NCBI GenBank assembly: GCA_030737835.1
Contig: JAUJYN010000029.1
Coordinates: 1,228,871-1,292,870, forward strand
Length of the DNA stretch: 64,000 nucleotides
Direction: 5' to 3'
Source of the DNA: Acorus gramineus
Taxonomy: Eukaryota; Streptophyta; Magnoliopsida; Acorales; Acoraceae
Made by a program: the position numbers and the translations under genes. The notes beneath the pieces are model-generated. The model saw nothing but the letters and a program-made list of their open reading frames with translations. It was not told where the DNA came from and did not search any database. How positions within the stretch are numbered: the stretch's first letter is position 1; each line of letters opens with the position of its first letter. Positions 59,401 to 64,000 of the stretch are shown here, piece by piece.

Positions 59401-60744
59401 TACGCACGCGAGTCCGAGTGCCCCAACACACTCCTGCACCCACGGGCAGCCATGCGCACGGCCACCCGCAAGCACACGCACGGGTGCACACGCACACACG
59501 CACTCCCGCGCCCCGGGCGCAATGCCGCGCCCCAGCCCGCGTGCCCAGGCGCGCTGTCGCGCCCTTGCCCGCTCGCCCAGACACGCCGCACGCTCGTGCG
59601 CACGCTCGCGCGCACCGCGCGTCCAGCCCTGCGCCTAACCGCACGTACTTCGACCCTGCGCAGCACCCCGTGCGCACCCCTGCACTCACCGCACACACCG
59701 CGCCCCTGCACAGCGCCCCGCGCGCACGCCCGTGCGCCAGCGCGTACGCGCACACTCGCCCAACGCCCCCGACAGCGCGTGCCTGCTGTGCCTGCGTGCA
59801 CACACTCGCGCGCACGCGCGCGGATGACCTCGCACGCGCGCCCGAGCCAAACCCACACCCTTCCTCAGCCCTCCCACACCCCAAACACTCATGCATACCA
59901 TGCATACCCCATTTCACCTCTTAAACAACCATCTAAACAAGAAATAGGGGGGAGGAAAGCTTACCCAAGGGAGGAAAGGAAAGGAGGGATCTTCGGGTGC
60001 TCTTCGCGCACCGATTTACCACCACAAAAACCACCACTACCAAGGCCTCTTCTCAGCCTTAGAGGGGCTGAAAACAGAGGAGAAAAGGGACCATGAGAGG
60101 GGGTCACACATGAGGGAAATCGAAACCGAGACCATAGGAAGATAGATCGGGTCCTCACCTTCCTTTTCTCCTTCTAGGGTTTTCTTTTTTCAAGATCTTC
60201 TACTAGATGGAAAGGTGGAAAAAGAGAGAAGATGAGAGAGCTTGAGAGAGATGGAGAAGAAGATGAATAGAGGGTGCACTATTCTTGGGCGTGGACCTCA
60301 CTTAAAGCCACACACACACACCACTTACACTTAGAAATAATTAGGTTAAGTTAGGTTTAGTTGAGTGAACTTTGACTTGGGTCAACCTAACCACACTAGA
60401 AAACAAAAGATTTTGACCAAGTCAAAGGTCAAAATTGACTTGGTCAAAGTCATCTTTGACTTGGTCAAGTCTCCCAATGACTTTTCGCTTGGTCAAAACC
60501 CGGATACGATTCAGAACTGTGAAATTCTGAAACGTTACCGGAATTCGATGAAATTTTCGTGAGTGGCTTGAAATGGCACCAGAACACATAATATGCAGTT
60601 AGATTTTCAATCGGAGTTCTCAAGCTCATGATGATAGCCAAAAGTCCAAAATTTTAGCGGTTCCGATCGAAAAAAGAAAAAGTTGAAAAACTGCCAGAAT
60701 GCTCCAATGGTGACATGAAGGCTAAAAGTTACACGTATATAACA
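56475..60744 (-). mobile_element. Chimeric 3' LTR of a second element
   Basis: Continues the LTR begun at 45238 after the complete element. From 56475 to about 59215 it follows the subfamily of the solo LTR at 10817. From about 59220 (CGAACGCCTCCCTACTGGGTTGG) to 60744 it follows the subfamily of 42281-44318, ending TATATAACA at the PPT. It thus has two CpG-rich blocks (about 58480-58890 and 59390-59850) and two mini-exon cassettes (near 58370-58410 and 59265-59300). It is the product of a recombination between LTR types. An 85-130 bp repeat is at 57945-58240. Confidence 0.75.
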
Positions 60745-60758
60745 TTCTTCCCCCCTTA
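60745..60758 (-). other. Polypurine tract of the second element
   Basis: On the - strand CTAAGGGGGGAAGAA type run adjoining TGTTATATACG, as in the complete element. Confidence 0.8.
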
Positions 60759-63530
60759 GGAAATTTTGTCCTCAAAATAAATACAAAAACATCTAGGAAG
60801 GGAAAAGATGCGGATACGCGTCACGCATGGCGTCCTCGAGCTCCCAAGTGCCATCGCACCTTGACCAACTGGACCGTCTTGGTGTGGAGCCTCTTCTCGT
60901 GGTGGTCCAGGATCTCGATCGGCTGCTCAACGAATGACAAGTCCGGCTCGAAGACGAGTGGCTCGAACGGGATGATGTGAGCAGGATCGTGGATGCAACA
61001 CCTTAGCTGCGAGACATGGAAGACGCCATTGGCCTGAGCCAACTGTGGGGGCAGAGCCATGCGATAGGCCACCTCCCCAACTCCCTCGAGGATGAGGAAC
61101 GGCCCTCTGAAACGCGGACTCAGCTTACCCCGCACATCGAAACGGAAGATGCCCTTCATCGGGGACACCTTCAGGAAGACATGGTCACCGACCTCGAAGA
61201 TGAGCTCACGGCGACGACGATCGGCGTAGCTCTTCTGAAGGCTCTGAGCGAATCGTCTTGACCATCTCTGAGGTCTGGTGGATGATCTCTGGTCCCTCCA
61301 ACTGGCGCTCTTCGACCTCGTCCCAACACAAGGGGGACCTACAGCTGCGACCATAGAGCGCCTCGTATGGAGCCATCCGGATACTCGAGTGGTAGCTGTT
61401 GTTGTAGGCAAACTCCACCAACGGAAGATGCCTCTCCCAACTGCCCCCAAAATCGAGAACGCAAGCTCGCAGCATGTCCTCCAGGGTCTGAATCGTCCTC
61501 TCCGACTGGTCGTCCGTCTGCGGATGAAACGCTGTACTGAAGTGGAGATTCATACCAAGGGCGTACTGGAGGCTACGCCAGAACCTTGAAGTAAATCGCG
61601 TGTCTCTATCAGAAATGATGCTGACGGGAGTGCCATGGAGACAAATAATCTCGGAGACAAACAACTGCGCCAGGGTGTCCAGAGAATCGGTGAGTCAGAT
61701 GGGGAGGAAATGAGCGGACTTCGTCAGTCGGTCGACAATTACACAGATGGCATCGCGACCCGAACGTGACCTCGACAAACCCGAAACGAAGTCCATGGTG
61801 ATCTGCTCCCACTTCCACTGAGGAATCTCAATGGACTGCAGCTTCCCCGCAGGACGCTGATGCTCCGACTTCACCTGCTGGCATACCAAGCAACGGGCAA
61901 TGAAACGGGCAATATCCGTCTTCATCCCGCGCCACTAGTAGCCACGACGAAGGCCCCTGTACATCTTCGTGCCACCAGGATGCACTGTGTACCTCGAACG
62001 ATGGGCCTCGTCCAAGATCTTCTGCTTCAGCTCTGCATCGTCAGGAATGCATACTCGACCTCTGAACCGCAGGATCCCGTCCTCGCGAATCTGGTAGTCC
62101 GGACGCTCGCCCCGGGCGACGCCTTCAGAGAGGACTAGAAAGTGAGGATCCTACCCCTGAGCCGTGCGGATCTCGTCGAGAAGAACGGGCTGCACCACTA
62201 GCCTGGCCAAAAAGCCACCCGCAGGAGTCTCTCGAACGCTGATCCAGCAAGCGGCCTCCTCCAGAAGCCTCCAACGACATACAGCCATGTGGGCGGCCAT
62301 GCCCAAGGGCTGCCTGCTGAGAGCATCCGCCATGACATTCGCCTTACCCGGATGGTAAGCGATGTCACAATCATAGTCCTTCAGGAACTCGACCCAACGT
62401 CTCTGACGCATGTTGAGTTCCGGCTGGGACTGCAAATAAGTCAAGCTCTTATGATCAGTAAAGAGCTCGAACTCCTCACCATAGAGGTAGTGCCTCCACA
62501 TCTTCAGCGCAAAGATGATCGCGGCCTACTCTAAGTCGTGGGTGGGGTAATTCTGCTCATGGGGCTTCAACTGACGCGATGCGTAAGCCACAACCTTACC
62601 GTGCTGCATTAGGACGCAACCCACACCCAACCGCGATGCATCGGAGTAAACTGCGAACCCACCACTCCCAGACGGAAGGGTAAGAACTGGCGCTGAGGTG
62701 AGCCTTCGCTTCAACTCCAGGAAACGCTCCTCGCAAGATGGGGACCACTCGAACCGGACATCCTTCCGAGTGAGGCGGGTAAGAGGTACAGCTATCTTCG
62801 AGAAACCCTCGACAAACCTCCTGTAATAACCTGCCAAGCCCAGGAAGCTCCGAATCTCTGTGGGGTTCGACGATCGACGCCAATTCGACACGGCGAGCGT
62901 CTTGTCCGGGTCCACAGATATGCCCTCGTCGGAAATCACATGGCCCAGAAAGGCCATATGCTCCAACCAGAACTCGCACTTACTGAACTTGGCGAACAGC
63001 TGATGTCGGGCCAAAGTTTCCAAGACAGTGCGGAGATGGTGAGCGTGCTCCTCAAGACTCCTCGAGTACACCAGAATATCATCGATGAAGACTACTACAA
63101 AGGAGTCGAGGAAGGGCCGAAACACCCGGTTCATCAGATCCATGAAGGCTACCGGCGCATTCGTCAACCCAAACGGCAGTACTCTGAACTCGTAGTGTCC
63201 ATAACGGGTATGAAAGGCCATCTTTGGAATGTCTGACTCCTGGATCTTCAGCTGATAGTAACTCGAACAGAGATCGATCTTAGAAAAGACTCGCGCTCCC
63301 TGGAGTTGGTCAAACAGATCGTCAATCCGTGGTAAGGGGTACTTGTTCTTCACGGTCCGCTTGTTCAGCTGCCTGTAATCAATACAAAGCCGCAGCAAAC
63401 CGTCCTTCTTCCGCACAAACAAAACAGGGGCTCCCCACGGAGAAACACTCGGACGTGCGAAGCCCTTCTCCAGCAACTCCTCCAACTGCTCCTTGAGCAC
63501 CTTCAGCTCTGCTGGGGCCATCCGGTACGG
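60759..63530 (-). pseudogene. pol: Second chromovirus pol: RT, RNase H, IN, chromodomain
   Basis: A - strand pol closely similar to the complete element but broken into pieces: RT from [10 protein letters not shown] (about 63536) with FIDDILVYS, to RNase H, open 62526-63530; RNase H end and IN spacer 62151-62501; IN zinc finger and first Asp 61695-61925; DD35E second half 61206-61664 (YQTDDQSE in place of the usual PQTDGQSE context); linker and chromodomain start 60821-61250. In-frame stops (for example TAG near 61935) and frameshifts separate them. Gag, protease and PBS are absent: at 63531 RT jumps straight into LTR sequence. It retains the base that the complete element lost before its chromodomain. 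Confidence 0.88.
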
Positions 63531-64000
63531 CCCCCTTGCCCGCTCACCCAGACACGCCGCACGCTCGTGCGCACGCTCGCGCGCGCCTGCGCGCACCGCA
63601 CGTCCAGCCCTGCACCTAACCGCACGTACTGTGATCCTGCGCAGCCCCACGCGCGCACCCCTGCGGGCACCGCATGCACTGCGCCTCTACGCAGCGCCCC
63701 GCACGCACGCTCGTGCGCCCGCATGTACGCGCGCACTCACCCAGCTCCCCCGACTGCGCGCGCCTACTCTGCCTGCGCGCGCAGACTCGCGCGCACGAGC
63801 GCGGATGACCCTGCTCGCACGCCCGAGCCAAACCCACACATTTCCTCAGCCCTCCCACACCCCAAACACTCATGCATACCATGCATACCCCATTTCACCT
63901 CCTAAACAACCATCTAAACAAGAAATAGGGGGGAGGAAAGCTTACCCAAAGGAGGAAAGGAAAGGAGAGATCTTCGGGTGCTCTTCGCGCACCGATTTGC
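63531..64000 (-). mobile_element. LTR segment fused to pol, continues past the window
   Basis: From CCCCCTTGCCCGCTC onward it matches 59560-60010 (CpG-rich block, then leader with the ATCTTCGGGTGCTCTTCGCGC word). It is probably the 5' LTR of the second element, joined to RT by an internal deletion that removed the LTR's inner end, PBS, gag and protease. Confidence 0.75.

Overview
This is nuclear DNA of a flowering plant, very probably one with a large, repeat-rich genome. Plant marks are the Ty3/gypsy chromovirus (Tekay-like) polyprotein, an initiator-Met tRNA primer-binding site, an L1-type LINE with a zf-RVT tail, Tat-like LTRs, a PIF/Harbinger-like element and one NDR1/HIN1-like (NHL) gene. 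The species cannot be named; the strong GC bias of the NHL coding region would fit a monocot or magnoliid. I recognise no tRNA or rRNA gene, CRISPR array or bacterial-type operon.

Layout. 1-21.7 kb: pieces of one LTR-retrotransposon family in both orientations. They include a + LTR end (1-2100), a - LTR with its polypurine tract and a decayed pol (2101-6890), a + LTR (6891-10684), a - solo LTR with target-site duplication (TSD) CATGA (10817-14351) inside an older LTR, and a pol tail plus 3' LTR (15446-19835) abutting a 3' LINE fragment (19836-21736). 21.7-27.2 kb: an AT-rich island with the only intact cellular gene, the NHL13-like membrane protein (23551-24357). 27.2-31.4 kb: a solo LTR with TSD CCCAC inside a Tat-like LTR/leader. 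31.5-34.4 kb: a GC-rich minisatellite broken by two solo LTRs of one family in opposite orientation, TSDs GGCAT and GTCGT. 34.66-36.0 kb: a Harbinger-like element (TSD TAA) that seems to carry the first exon of a glutamyl-tRNA synthetase gene. 36.2-37.4 kb: a 53-bp minisatellite. 37.4-45.3 kb: more LTR fragments.

45.3-56.5 kb: one structurally complete chromovirus on the - strand. It has two 3.1-kb LTRs, TSD ATCAA, a PBS, gag, PR-RT-RH-IN, a chromodomain and a PPT, but frameshifts disable it. It sits in the 3' LTR of another, chimeric and internally deleted copy (45238-45295 plus 56475-64000).

The feature most worth pursuing is inside the LTRs. Nearly every copy, in either orientation, keeps the same ordered splice-like signals: donor, GC-rich block, acceptor, 36-40 nt mini-exon, donor, acceptor. 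The TATA box lies close to the 5' edge of the LTR, so these long LTRs look like a transcribed leader with two introns.
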